Below are positions 1-8,152 of a DNA stretch of 64,000 nt, piece after piece. Where the stretch lies: assembly GCA_030123565.1 (NCBI GenBank), contig CP126122.1:2367001-2431000 (forward strand). The letters run 5' to 3'. The stretch's first letter is position 1, and every line of letters starts with the position of its first letter. The notes beneath the pieces are model-generated. The model ran no database searches, was not told the origin of the DNA, and saw only the letters and a program-made list of their open reading frames with translations. Position numbers and translations under genes: made by a program. The stretch comes from Nitrospira sp. (GTDB lineage: Bacteria; Nitrospirota; Nitrospiria; Nitrospirales; Nitrospiraceae).

Positions 1-1
1 G

Positions 2-1378
2 CCCATCTTGAGTGAGGAGCAACGGACGGCAGCCGGGCGAGATAGCCTGCGTTTTCTGGATGTCATGGCTGGTCGCGTTCCGAACGGGACGACGCTCGCC
101 GCCGCAGTGAGGAAACCCACGTTGCCGGCCGGCCTCGGCATCGAGCCGGTACACCAGACTGCCGTCCGCCATGCCTGCGATCTGTTTCTCCGCTGGTATG
201 ACCAATTGTTCAGTGAGCCGTCCGGCGACGCCCTCAACAACCAGGCCTGGTCTTCCGAGCGCATGGAATACGCCTTCTGCACCGCCGCGCCAACCTCCGC
301 CGACCCCTCCGCGGGAGAAACGGTCCTCACGGCGCGCGAATACTACGGCGGCACCCTCGACTGGTACGATTTCGACCTGAGTCCATCGGCCTCACTCGGC
401 GCTGCCGCGGATCGAGCAGCAGGCAAGAATCCCCTGCCCATCGTCCGCACCGTCATCCCTGCGCCGGTCACCTATCGCGGCATGCCCTCACCCCGCTGGT
501 GGGAATTCGAAGACAGCGCGGTCGATTTTGGCGGGATCGAGACGGAGCCGGAGGACTTCGCACGCCTGTTGTTGGTGGAATTCGCCGTGACCTACGGCAA
601 CGATTGGTTCGTGATTCCGGTCGATCTCCCCGTCGGCTCACTCTGCCAAATCCAGTCGCTGGTCGTGGCCGACACCTTCGGGGTACGGACGTTGATTCCC
701 TCCATCGGCGCCTCCACCCATCCCGCTGCTTCCTCCTGGCGGATGTTCACCCAATCGATAGACCGCACGGCTGGAGCCGCACTCAGCAGCAGGCGCAGAC
801 CTGACGCATTGTTCCTCGCCCCCACGCTCTTGCGCACCATCGAAGGGAAGCCGCTCGAAGAGGTGCTCTTTCTCCGCGACGAAATGGCCAATCTGGCCTG
901 GGGCGTCGAACGGCTTGCCGAGGGACTTTCCGGCCGTTCCGTCAACCGGCGCGAAGCCTACCTTGAGGCACAGAGTCGCACCGCCTCGACAGGGCAGGCG
1001 GAGGAACAGAAGCACCTCACCTGGCGCCTCGCCACCGAGGTGCCGGACTATTGGATTCCGTTGGTTCCCGTCCAGCAGAAGGCAGGCGAGAGTGCGATCG
1101 TCTTTCGTCGCGGCGCGACGCTCAGGCAGGACGGGTCTATCCGGCCACAATCGGCGCAAAGCCAGGTGCTGCTTCCCGACCCGACCGAGAAGCTCGACAT
1201 CTACGAGGAAGAACTCCCCAGGGAAGGCCTGCGTATCACGCGATCCTACCAATACAGCAACTGGCTCGACGGTTCCCACCTGCTCTGGATCGGCCGGCGC
1301 AAACAACCGGGCCGCGGCGAAGGATCGAGTGGCTTGCAGTTCGATGTGGTGGAAAAGAAGGAAGGAAGGAATTCGTAG
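2..1378 (+). CDS. conserved protein of unknown function, 5' end cut by window edge
   Basis: The reading frame is open from the first bases of the window to a TAG at 1376-1378. A TTG at position 8 could start it, but the frame runs on upstream, so the gene is probably 5'-partial. I do not recognise a named domain. The about 456 visible residues are soluble, with no signal peptide or membrane segment. A conserved-looking core near residues 160-225 contains a WWEFED motif, then FARLLLVEFAVTYGNDWF and PVDLPVGS. The second half is Arg/Glu rich and ends in a basic, low-complexity tail (GRRKQPGRGEGSS). The downstream 16-bp repeat begins 10 bp after the stop codon, so the gene end coincides with the edge of the small Imm32-like cassette. 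Coding is supported by uninterrupted length and typical high-GC codon use. Function unknown. Confidence 0.75.
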   Translation, partial: PILSEEQRTAAGRDSLRFLDVMAGRVPNGTTLAAAVRKPTLPAGLGIEPVHQTAVRHACDLFLRWYDQLFSEPSGDALNNQAWSSERMEYAFCTAAPTSADPSAGETVLTAREYYGGTLDWYDFDLSPSASLGAAADRAAGKNPLPIVRTVIPAPVTYRGMPSPRWWEFEDSAVDFGGIETEPEDFARLLLVEFAVTYGNDWFVIPVDLPVGSLCQIQSLVVADTFGVRTLIPSIGASTHPAASSWRMFTQSIDRTAGAALSSRRRPDALFLAPTLLRTIEGKPLEEVLFLRDEMANLAWGVERLAEGLSGRSVNRREAYLEAQSRTASTGQAEEQKHLTWRLATEVPDYWIPLVPVQQKAGESAIVFRRGATLRQDGSIRPQSAQSQVLLPDPTEKLDIYEEELPREGLRITRSYQYSNWLDGSHLLWIGRRKQPGRGEGSSGLQFDVVEKKEGRNS

Positions 1379-1387
1379 ATGCCTGAC

Positions 1388-1403
1388 GACTCTTAATCAG
1401 CGG
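1388..1403 (+). repeat. 16-bp direct repeat, copy 1
   Basis: GACTCTTAATCAGCGG occurs here and again at 1854-1869 with no mismatch; flanking bases differ on both sides. The two copies bracket the Imm32-like gene. The motif resembles the anticodon loop plus 3' anticodon stem of a tRNA-Lys(CTT), a common integration core, but no complete tRNA is present at either copy. Confidence 0.7.
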
Positions 1404-1448
1404 GCTTTCTGGCCCACAATCGGTCTGTCTAAGTTTAGATTTCTGGAT

Positions 1449-1673
1449 CTACAAGTTAAGGTTGAGGGTAATCAACGTCTCAACAGAACCGAGTTCTGCG
1501 TTATTCATAAAATCGGCGATGTGATAGTGATTTGCCGGCGTCTTCGCTTCCTCGTCAGTCAGGCCACTCAGTGCGAGACAAATTTCCCCGAGATCCTTGA
1601 GTCCAGCCCGGTTACCTATAATTTCGATCTTGCCATCTCTATACGTTGTCTTGAGCTTTCCAACTTCAGGCAT
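1449..1673 (-). CDS. small Imm32-like (putative immunity) protein
   Basis: A 74-residue protein starting MPEVGKLKTTYRDGKIEIIG. The ATG at 1673 is chosen over an upstream start because GGAGG lies 6 nt before it. The sequence has the shape of the Imm32 family of polymorphic-toxin immunity proteins: two beta strands, a helix with LGEICLALSGLTDEEAKTP, then NHYHIADFMNNAELGS and a final hydrophobic strand. The His-containing NHYH segment and the closing Gly-Ser are the features I associate with the family; this is recall, not a search. No toxin gene is adjacent, so it would be an orphan. It sits in an AT-rich stretch between two 16-bp direct repeats, opposite in strand to its neighbours, which suggests a small acquired cassette. 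It could also be an unrelated small regulator. Confidence 0.55.
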   Translation of the reverse strand: MPEVGKLKTTYRDGKIEIIGNRAGLKDLGEICLALSGLTDEEAKTPANHYHIADFMNNAELGSVETLITLNLNL

Positions 1674-1730
1674 GTGTGACCTCCACTCCCCCGACGGGCC
1701 GAAAATAAAAAATTTTAGCGATCCTGTTTT

Positions 1731-1749
1731 GGTGCCAACTTGGTGCCAA
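1731..1749 (-). promoter_or_regulatory. tandem GGTGCCAA motif upstream of Imm32-like gene
   Basis: GGTGCCAA occurs at 1731-1738 and 1742-1749, one helical turn apart (11 bp), inside a partly symmetric TTTTGG...CCAAAA stretch. It lies 58-76 bp upstream of the ATG at 1673. On the minus strand the proximal copy reads TTGGCA and is followed 15 bp later by TAAAAT, so a weak promoter could overlap it. Operator function is inferred from spacing and symmetry only. Confidence 0.3.
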
Positions 1750-1853
1750 AACACCATTACACACCATGATCCCTGATGATCTGAGCTATCACGAATCTTT
1801 TACTTTTGCTAATGATTCGTTGTCTTGAGTGTCCTGAGATCGGTCTTCGGCGG

Positions 1854-1869
1854 GACTCTTAATCAGCGG
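1854..1869 (+). repeat. 16-bp direct repeat, copy 2
   Basis: Second exact copy of GACTCTTAATCAGCGG. It abuts a perfect hairpin (CGGATCGGC at 1867-1875 pairing with GCCGATCCG at 1883-1891, 7-nt loop). From here to the Wzt start at 2028 no gene is seen. Confidence 0.7.
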
Positions 1870-1891
1870 ATCGGCAGGAGCGGCCGATCCG
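1867..1891 (+). repeat. hairpin, 9-bp perfect stem
   Basis: CGGATCGGC (1867-1875) and GCCGATCCG (1883-1891) form a perfect 9-bp stem with a 7-nt loop. No T-run follows on either strand, so it is not a convincing intrinsic terminator. It overlaps the last three bases of direct-repeat copy 2 and lies 137 bp before the Wzt-like gene. Confidence 0.45.
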
Positions 1892-2027
1892 ATGCTGTTG
1901 GCGCATTCACATGTGAAACCGCAACTCGCCACATGAGGGATGCGGTTGCACAGGACTCACGAGACATGCTAACCAAAAAGAGGGGCCGTGCACGCTCGCG
2001 CGTGGTTGAGAGATGTGAGGAATGCCC

Positions 2028-3350
2028 ATGGGCAATATAGCCATTCAGGTTAAAGACCTTTCGAAGCGGTATCGGATCGGCGCAATAGTCCAACACGATA
2101 CCCTTCGCGATCGGATAGTGAATACCTTCGGAGCACTGAGGAAGAAGCGTTCCGTTGTCGACGACGGAACAAAAACCTTCTGGGCACTCCGCGATGTGTC
2201 CTTCGACATCGCACAAGGCGAGGTGTTCGGGATCATCGGTCACAATGGCGCGGGAAAGAGCACCCTCCTGAAGATCCTTTCGCGAATCACGGAACCCACA
2301 TCAGGCACCGCAGATATTTATGGTCGGCTCAGTTCTCTTCTTGAAGTAGGGACGGGCTTTCATCCGGAGCTGACGGGACGGGAAAACATTTATTTGAACG
2401 CCGCGATCCTGGGCATGCACCGCGTAGAGATCGCTCGAAAGCTCGACGAAATCATAGATTTCTCCGGCGTCGAGGCGTTCATCGATACTCCCGTCAAACG
2501 TTACTCCAGCGGCATGTACGTGCGTCTGGCGTTTTCGGTTGCGGCCCATGTGGAACCGGAGATCCTGATCGTCGACGAGGTGCTGGCGGTGGGCGATGCG
2601 AGCTTTCAAGAAAAGTGTTTGGGGAAAATGAAGCAAGCCAGTCAAGGAGGCCGTACGGTCCTGATCGTCAGCCATAACCTTCCGGTCATCGAGCACCTGT
2701 GCCGACGAGCGCTCTTACTATCCAAAGGAACAGTGGCATTGTTAGGAGAGGCCAAAGAAGTCGTGGAAGCCTATGCCGGCATGACCGCAGAACTATCACG
2801 GAGTGCGCTGCATCTGCGGACGGATAGGCAGGGCAAAGGACAGGTTATCGCGACCGCCATTGAAATGCTCGATGGAAACGGCAACCTGTGCGCCTCGGCC
2901 ATTTGCGGGCGGGAAACCATTATCAGGTGGCACTATCGCTGCGTCCCTGGGGAGCACATTCGAAAGTGCCGCGTGGAACTGTCGCTGCATGCCAAAGTCG
3001 GGGATCCCTACGAAACCGCTTATTTCCTGATGTCTACGGACTTAGTGGACCCCACGCCGCTGGACCTGCACGGAGAAGGATGGATTGATTTTCGCTTGCC
3101 GGAATTGCCGCTTTCAGGTGGAAATTATTATGTGATGTCGTATGTAGAGAGCAACAGAGACGTCCAGGATTGGATCCACAATGCGGCTCTGTTGACGGTG
3201 GTCGATGGCGATTTTTACGGAACCGGGAAAACCTATCCGCCAGGCTGGCGAGGCAAGTGTGTCCTGGTCCAGTACAGTTGGAAACAGCGAGACAAGCCCT
3301 CTCATGCCTGCTCCCAAAATCCTACAGCTCAGACCTACAGCGATCGCTGA
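2028..3350 (+). CDS. Wzt-type polysaccharide ABC exporter ATPase
   Basis: Cytoplasmic ATPase of the O-antigen/teichoic-acid export class (about 440 residues). ATG at 2028 is preferred over the one at 2022 because GAGGA lies 7 nt upstream of it but only 1 nt from the other. The nucleotide-binding domain (about 1-240) has Walker A GHNGAGKST, signature YSSGMYVRLAF, Walker B ILIVDEVLAVGD and the switch His in VSHN. An insert between the first strands and Walker A, with conserved GTGFHPELTGREN, is typical of Wzt/TagH. A C-terminal region of about 190 residues resembles the glycan-binding beta-sandwich of Wzt. Unusually, no Wzm permease is adjacent; the only permease in the window is at 36064-36858 with two ATPases of its own. 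The next gene on the strand is a glycosyltransferase, so export of a surface polysaccharide is the likely role. Confidence 0.9.
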   Translation: MGNIAIQVKDLSKRYRIGAIVQHDTLRDRIVNTFGALRKKRSVVDDGTKTFWALRDVSFDIAQGEVFGIIGHNGAGKSTLLKILSRITEPTSGTADIYGRLSSLLEVGTGFHPELTGRENIYLNAAILGMHRVEIARKLDEIIDFSGVEAFIDTPVKRYSSGMYVRLAFSVAAHVEPEILIVDEVLAVGDASFQEKCLGKMKQASQGGRTVLIVSHNLPVIEHLCRRALLLSKGTVALLGEAKEVVEAYAGMTAELSRSALHLRTDRQGKGQVIATAIEMLDGNGNLCASAICGRETIIRWHYRCVPGEHIRKCRVELSLHAKVGDPYETAYFLMSTDLVDPTPLDLHGEGWIDFRLPELPLSGGNYYVMSYVESNRDVQDWIHNAALLTVVDGDFYGTGKTYPPGWRGKCVLVQYSWKQRDKPSHACSQNPTAQTYSDR

Positions 3351-3534
3351 GTTGGACCGGCATTCCAGGCTTCCTCAAGAGAGTCTCGGCATCGCATGCC
3401 AACTCTCGGGTTGGACGACTGGGTGAGAGATCGAACATGTCTCAGTTTGGTTCAATTCATGAACAACTTCGAAACAGTTCGGTTGGCATCTCTAGGGGTC
3501 TGCCTAGTAGAGACGGAACAGCGAAAGAAATATA

Positions 3535-4944
3535 GTGACGGCTGTTTTATGGGCTTTACGACCAGGCATGATCTCAACCCCCGAAACATCCCGACGTTCT
3601 ATTTTCTGGCAGCATCCCGAGCATGATGTCGAAGATGCTGCTCGAAAACCTCTGCCCTTCAAGGTCGTTCACCTCAGTACCTATGATCTCATGGGAGGCG
3701 CGGCTCGAGCGGCCTATCGACTTCATTCCGGCTTGCGCGAAGCGGGCGTGGAATCGTCCATGTTCGTGCGCGAAGCCAGGAACAACGATCACTCCATTAT
3801 CAAATACCAGCCGACGAGTTCGTTTCTTGGCAGAGTTGAGCGCCGGCTTCGGCGGGAATATATCCAGAGAACACTTCGCCCTTCGGTTCATCCCATCGAC
3901 AACCATTTCGAACCGTTTCGAATCGACCGTTCAGAATACGGCACAGACCTCGTTTCACAACTCCCCGCTCATGATGTCCTGAATCTTCACTGGATTGTAG
4001 ACTTTGTCGATTACGGGTCGTTCTTTGTGCCTTGGTCCACCGGAAAGCGCCTCGTCTGGACACTCCATGACATGAATCCATTTACCGGCGGCTGCCACTA
4101 CGATCTTGGATGCGGCCGGTATCTCAGCCGTTGCACCCAATGCCCGCAACTACGAACCCCGGGAGAGAATGATCTTTCCAGTCAGATCTGGGAACGAAAA
4201 AAGACGCTCTTTGACCGTCTGCCCCCCGACCGCCTTCATGTAGTAGCACCCAGTGTCTGGCTGGCGAACGAAGCGAAGCGCAGCCCCATATTGAGCCGCT
4301 TTCCGGTATCGGTCATCCCCTATGGAATCGACCTCGATGATTTTGCCCCCCGCGACAAACGGAGCGCCAGAGAGGTGTTCGGCATTTCTCAACAGGCGAA
4401 GGTCGTTTTGTTTATCGCAGATGGCCTGCCGCTCGTTCGGAAAGGATTCGACAGACTGGTCGAGGCGCTGAAAAAAATCAAAGCTCGAATACCGACGCTC
4501 CATGTGGTCGGAGTCGGACACAATAGTCCTGCTCTCGCGGCACAGATTCCCTACCTCAATCTTGGACCCATAAATAACGATCGATTGCTGTCCAATATCT
4601 ACAGTGCAGCCGACGTCGTTGTCATTCCGTCCTTGCAAGACAACCTTCCGAACACTGTCCTTGAATCGATGGCCTGTGGGACGCCGGTGATCGGCTTCGC
4701 GGTAGGCGGTATTCCCGACATGATTCACCATGGGAAGACAGGACTTCTGGTCCCCCCCACTGATACCCCTGCCTTCGGCGCTGCGATATTGGAGGTGCTG
4801 AGAAACCCGGAGCGACAGTCGGTGCTCGAGGCGCATTGTCGTCAAACCGCCGAGCAGCATTACTCTCTGCAGCAGCAAGCCTCTCGCTACCAAGACCTGT
4901 ATAGCAAACTGCTGAGCATTCCTTCCAAACTCCCTGTGCTGTAA
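3535..4944 (+). CDS. GT4-family glycosyltransferase (WcaC-like)
   Basis: A GT-B fold transferase of about 460 residues. The N-terminal domain opens with KVVHLSTYDLMGGAARAAYR, a glycine-rich acceptor-domain start. It carries a Cys cluster (CHYDLGCGRYLSRCTQCPQL, near residue 190) typical of WcaC-type colanic-acid glycosyltransferases. The C-terminal nucleotide-sugar domain has VIPYGIDLDDF and the retaining GT4 E-x7-E-like segment ending in PNTVLESMACGTPVIGF. No membrane segment. The frame opens with GTG at 3535; an ATG at 3568 is an alternative, and neither has a strong ribosome site. It follows the Wzt-like gene on the same strand after 184 bp with no other gene. The donor and acceptor sugars cannot be told from sequence. 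Confidence 0.88.
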   Translation: MTAVLWALRPGMISTPETSRRSIFWQHPEHDVEDAARKPLPFKVVHLSTYDLMGGAARAAYRLHSGLREAGVESSMFVREARNNDHSIIKYQPTSSFLGRVERRLRREYIQRTLRPSVHPIDNHFEPFRIDRSEYGTDLVSQLPAHDVLNLHWIVDFVDYGSFFVPWSTGKRLVWTLHDMNPFTGGCHYDLGCGRYLSRCTQCPQLRTPGENDLSSQIWERKKTLFDRLPPDRLHVVAPSVWLANEAKRSPILSRFPVSVIPYGIDLDDFAPRDKRSAREVFGISQQAKVVLFIADGLPLVRKGFDRLVEALKKIKARIPTLHVVGVGHNSPALAAQIPYLNLGPINNDRLLSNIYSAADVVVIPSLQDNLPNTVLESMACGTPVIGFAVGGIPDMIHHGKTGLLVPPTDTPAFGAAILEVLRNPERQSVLEAHCRQTAEQHYSLQQQASRYQDLYSKLLSIPSKLPVL

Positions 4945-5018
4945 CCTGCGGACCACGTCTCACAATTTTTCATTGAATTCCTCACGGCCTCACGCTCATG
5001 TGCGACAGGTGGACTGGG

Positions 5019-5453
5019 CTATTGCGAGCGGAAGTGGATGCGGACGGTGAGTTCGCCGGCGACAGGGTCGTCGCCGTTGAGTTGAGGAGCGAAGGTCCAC
5101 TTGTTCAAGGCGATGATGCCGGCGACCGTCAGCTCACGGTGTTTTGCCGGTTCCAGCACCACCACCGTCACCTGTGCGTCCTTCGACACAAGCAGGCGCG
5201 CCTTCATCCAGTCGTCGATCGGCTTGCCGTCCAACGACGATGGGATGGCGGGCCAGGGCGTGGATTTCGGTACAGGTCCCAACTGCTGGTCCTTGTTCAA
5301 CGGCAGACCGTGGACGTGGACCTCCGGCAATTCGATGATGTCCGCATCGAGCGCATGGTCCGCCTCATGCGTCGCCTCATCGCCGGTCGCGGCCCACGCC
5401 GCGACCGGCCAGAAGAAGACCGCCGCCGACGTTATCGTCAAAACCCATCGCAT
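5019..5453 (-). CDS. periplasmic TonB C-terminal-domain protein
   Basis: About 144 residues. MRWVLTITSAAVFFWPVAAWAA looks like a cleavable signal peptide or short N-terminal anchor. A His/Asp-rich linker follows (THEADHALDADIIELPEVHVHG). The C-terminal half is TonB_C-like: AGIIALNKWTFAPQLNGDDP and a final strand VRIHF match the family's usual end. There is no long proline-rich spacer as in classical TonB. ATG at 5453 is chosen (a GTG lies at 5462). It is the last gene of a minus-strand set with a TonB-dependent receptor directly upstream, separated by a 121-bp palindrome, so it may couple or modulate that receptor. It could act as a soluble partner rather than a true energy transducer. Convergent with the GT4 gene ending at 4944. 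Confidence 0.7.
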   Translation of the reverse strand: MRWVLTITSAAVFFWPVAAWAATGDEATHEADHALDADIIELPEVHVHGLPLNKDQQLGPVPKSTPWPAIPSSLDGKPIDDWMKARLLVSKDAQVTVVVLEPAKHRELTVAGIIALNKWTFAPQLNGDDPVAGELTVRIHFRSQ

Positions 5454-5482
5454 AGCGTTCACATCCTACCCCACCATATGAC

Positions 5483-5603
5483 GGATGCTCAAACGGGCCA
5501 TCCAGCAAGGCCGCAGGCGACGCACGAACCGGAGGCGTACCCTCGGGGGTACGTTGAGGATTCGTGCGAGCGAGAACGCAGTTGGTGGCCCGTTTCAGCA
5601 TCC
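5483..5603. repeat. 121-bp imperfect palindrome (REP/BIME-like)
   Basis: Nested inverted repeats lie between the TonB-like gene and the receptor stop codon. The outer arms 5483-5500 and 5586-5603 match at 17 of 18 positions. Middle arms CGCACGAA (5521-5528) and TTCGTGCG (5561-5568) are perfect. The inner stem GTACCC/GGGTAC (5537-5542, 5547-5552) closes a TCGG tetraloop-like turn. The structure starts three bases after the receptor gene ends and could act as a terminator or mRNA-stability element, or be a copy of a dispersed REP-like family. No second copy was found in this window. Confidence 0.75.
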
Positions 5604-5605
5604 GG

Positions 5606-8050
5606 TTAGAAGAACCATTGGCCGCGGAAGAAAAACGAGCGCGGCATCCCGGCATGGGCGACACCCAATCCGATGCTGCCTTCCCCTTGATTGATGAAAT
5701 ATTTCTGATCCAACAGGTTGATGATGTCGAACCCCAGCAGAAACTTCTGTCCCTCCCAAGGCAATGGGAATACATGCGAAATCGAAAAATTGTAGATCGT
5801 ATAGGACGGGCTATGGGTGGAGTTCGTCTTGGCGTCTTGGTTCTCCGCCGTGCGTAACCCCGACGCGAACAGCATCTGCCCCGTCACGGTCGTCCGTTCC
5901 AGGAAGCGATAGGTCACGACCGCCGAACTCGTCAGGGTCTGCATGTGGTCGCAGAACACGCCGCCCCGTGAATTGATGTCGGAAATTTCCTTCGCATCCA
6001 AGAGGAAGTGGCCGGACTGCAGGCCGTAACCTTTACATTGTCCCCAGGCGACGTTGCCGCGCGCCGTGAGGTTCTCGTTCAATTGCAGTTTCAAGGCACC
6101 GTCGATGCCGCGTTGCCAGCCTCGATCGAAGGCGAAGTAATTCAGCAGCGGTGTGGTGCCGAACTGTCCGGCATCGGACAGGAAATTGCTGATCTTGTAC
6201 CAGCCCGTGAGTTGCAGCGTGGCGTAGCGATTCAGCGCATGGTAGCTGCCGACCTCGAAGTAATGCGCCCGTTCGGCCCGAACCGTATTGTTGGTCGTAT
6301 CTTCCGGCTGCGCCCTCGTGCCGGCCGTGTTCAACTTCGCGAAGGAGATCGCCTCCAGATTGGGCGGCGTGAACAGCCGGCCGTAAAACGCATGGAACAC
6401 GTTCGACTGGTTGTACTTATAGGTCGCGCCCATACGCGGGCTGACCTGTCCCTCACTGCGCAAGTACTGCACGGCGTCGCCGCGTAGGCCGAGGTTGAAG
6501 GTCCAGCGATCGTTGGGAGTCCACTGGTCCTGAATCCAGAACTCCTGGCGATAGCCGATCTGGCGATTGTCGGCATTGAGGCTGAGCAGGCTGCCGGTGG
6601 GATTCCCCGCCCCGTCGTCCGCGAAGGTGAACAGCCGCGTCTTGTTCACCGCCTGGGTCCGATCGATCTGGAACCCGGTTTTGATGAGGTGCTGCTTGCT
6701 GTACACGTAGGTGTAATCGAGCCGCAGGCCGGTCGAATAGGCGTTGCGATCCTGATCGGACGCCGAAAACGGTTCGGACGGATCGGCCGTGTAGGCCAGC
6801 AGGTTGAGCGGGTCGGTCTTGAACGTCGCGCGGGTATGGCGGACATAGCCGGCGAGGCTGAAAAAATTGTTGGCATTCACGTCGTGCCGCCACACCATGT
6901 GGCCGTACTGATTGTTTTCCTTTTGGAATTCATTGATCGCCTGTGACGCGACGGGGGTGAATCCCGGTTGCGTGGCTTGCAATAACGGCAACATCTGCCC
7001 GCTCGGGTCGAGTTCCAATCCAGGCGTCGTGGGGATCTGATACTTGGCCACCGAGTTCAAGAAGAGCCAGGTAAAGTTGTTCTTGTTGTCGTGCTGATAG
7101 TCGCCGCGGAGGAAGGTCTGGTTCCGCTCGCTCTGCCCATGGAAAATCGAATGGCCCAACGTCGGCGGTTCGATCCCGCGATTCGTGGTCTGGTAACTGT
7201 TCAAGACGTAGAAGCGAAACTTTTCCCCGACCGTCCCTCCGTACTCGAAAGAGGGATTCACGGTCTGGTTCGATCCCGCCATCGTCTGGAGCGATCCGAA
7301 CGACGGCTTCGTTCCGCTCTTCGTCGTGATATCCAAAACGGCTGCCGACTTGTTGCCGTACTGGGCTTCCAGACCGCCCAGGATGATGTCCGCCCGTTCC
7401 CAGGCCCGTGGGCTGATCACATCGGAGAAGGTGGACGAGACGGTATCCGGAATCGGCACGCCGTCGATCCGCAATTGCAGATTCGCATGGTCCTGGCGAA
7501 TGTGGACCTGCTTGAGCGCCCCATAGACGGCGCTGGGGATCGTGAGGAGCACATCCTGCAGCTCGTTGTTGTTCCCGCGCGGCAGGGTCTCGATGTCCTT
7601 TCTACTGAGGGCATAGGTTTCGCTCGACGCCTTGTACTGAATGGGCGGCAAGGACGACCGCACTTCGAGCGCGATCTCCCTGGTGTTCGAAAGCGTGAGC
7701 GTGACCGGCGGGAGCGGCTCGGTGCCGACTTTGATGATCACATACTCACTTCGAGAGGTATCTTGCACCGCGCTCACGGAGTAGGTCCCTTCATCCGGGA
7801 TCTCGACGGCAAATTCTCCCGCCCCGTTCGCCACCGCCGTCCCGGCCAGGGTTCCTTCTTGATCCTTCACCTCCACCGTCGCCTGGGGCACGCGCCGGAG
7901 ATCCTGATTCTGGACCGTCCCCCTGATGGTGTGCGCCTGCTTTCCAGACGGTGCCGATTCCTGCGCGTGGACCGGCAGGGGAGTGAGCGAATGTGCGCAG
8001 AGGACGAATCCGACGCAGAGATGACACATTGTTCTGACCGACAAGACCAT
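5606..8050 (-). CDS. TonB-dependent outer-membrane receptor
   Basis: About 814 residues. ATG at 8050 is preferred over upstream starts because GGGGAGG lies 5 nt before it and it opens a good signal peptide (MVLSVRTMCHLCVGFVLCAH, cleavage near VHA-QE). Next comes a carboxypeptidase-regulatory-like beta domain (IRGTVQNQDLRRVPQATVEV, about residues 40-120), then a plug domain (QDVLLTIPSAV, LRIDGVPIP) and a 22-strand-type barrel ending in the expected C-terminal aromatic (FFFRGQWFF). Substrate is unknown; the regulatory-like domain is common in receptors for metals, siderophores or oligosaccharides. It follows a small DUF2946-like gene and precedes a TonB C-terminal-domain gene, all on the minus strand, suggesting one operon. 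A short palindrome upstream (8533-8545) might be its operator. Confidence 0.9.
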   Translation of the reverse strand: MVLSVRTMCHLCVGFVLCAHSLTPLPVHAQESAPSGKQAHTIRGTVQNQDLRRVPQATVEVKDQEGTLAGTAVANGAGEFAVEIPDEGTYSVSAVQDTSRSEYVIIKVGTEPLPPVTLTLSNTREIALEVRSSLPPIQYKASSETYALSRKDIETLPRGNNNELQDVLLTIPSAVYGALKQVHIRQDHANLQLRIDGVPIPDTVSSTFSDVISPRAWERADIILGGLEAQYGNKSAAVLDITTKSGTKPSFGSLQTMAGSNQTVNPSFEYGGTVGEKFRFYVLNSYQTTNRGIEPPTLGHSIFHGQSERNQTFLRGDYQHDNKNNFTWLFLNSVAKYQIPTTPGLELDPSGQMLPLLQATQPGFTPVASQAINEFQKENNQYGHMVWRHDVNANNFFSLAGYVRHTRATFKTDPLNLLAYTADPSEPFSASDQDRNAYSTGLRLDYTYVYSKQHLIKTGFQIDRTQAVNKTRLFTFADDGAGNPTGSLLSLNADNRQIGYRQEFWIQDQWTPNDRWTFNLGLRGDAVQYLRSEGQVSPRMGATYKYNQSNVFHAFYGRLFTPPNLEAISFAKLNTAGTRAQPEDTTNNTVRAERAHYFEVGSYHALNRYATLQLTGWYKISNFLSDAGQFGTTPLLNYFAFDRGWQRGIDGALKLQLNENLTARGNVAWGQCKGYGLQSGHFLLDAKEISDINSRGGVFCDHMQTLTSSAVVTYRFLERTTVTGQMLFASGLRTAENQDAKTNSTHSPSYTIYNFSISHVFPLPWEGQKFLLGFDIINLLDQKYFINQGEGSIGLGVAHAGMPRSFFFRGQWFF

Positions 8051-8152
8051 GCAAGCCTCCCCGATGATCCCGCGCCCAGGCAACGGCCCAGGACAAGGCC
8101 CTACCATTTGACGACGCGTGGAATGCCAAGATATATGGACGTGGCGTTGAGG

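Noticed and set aside
1380..1450. Possible tRNA-Lys because of CTCTTAAT loop-like sequence
   Set aside because: Only the anticodon loop and 3' stem resemble a tRNA; no D arm, T arm (GGTTCRANNCC) or acceptor stem is present at either copy.
1863..2243. 126-codon minus-strand frame upstream of and within the Wzt-like gene
   Set aside because: Most of it is antisense to the start of the Wzt-like gene, no ribosome site and no motif.
4150..4956. 268-codon minus-strand frame
   Set aside because: It is antisense to the GT4 gene and shows no recognisable motif.
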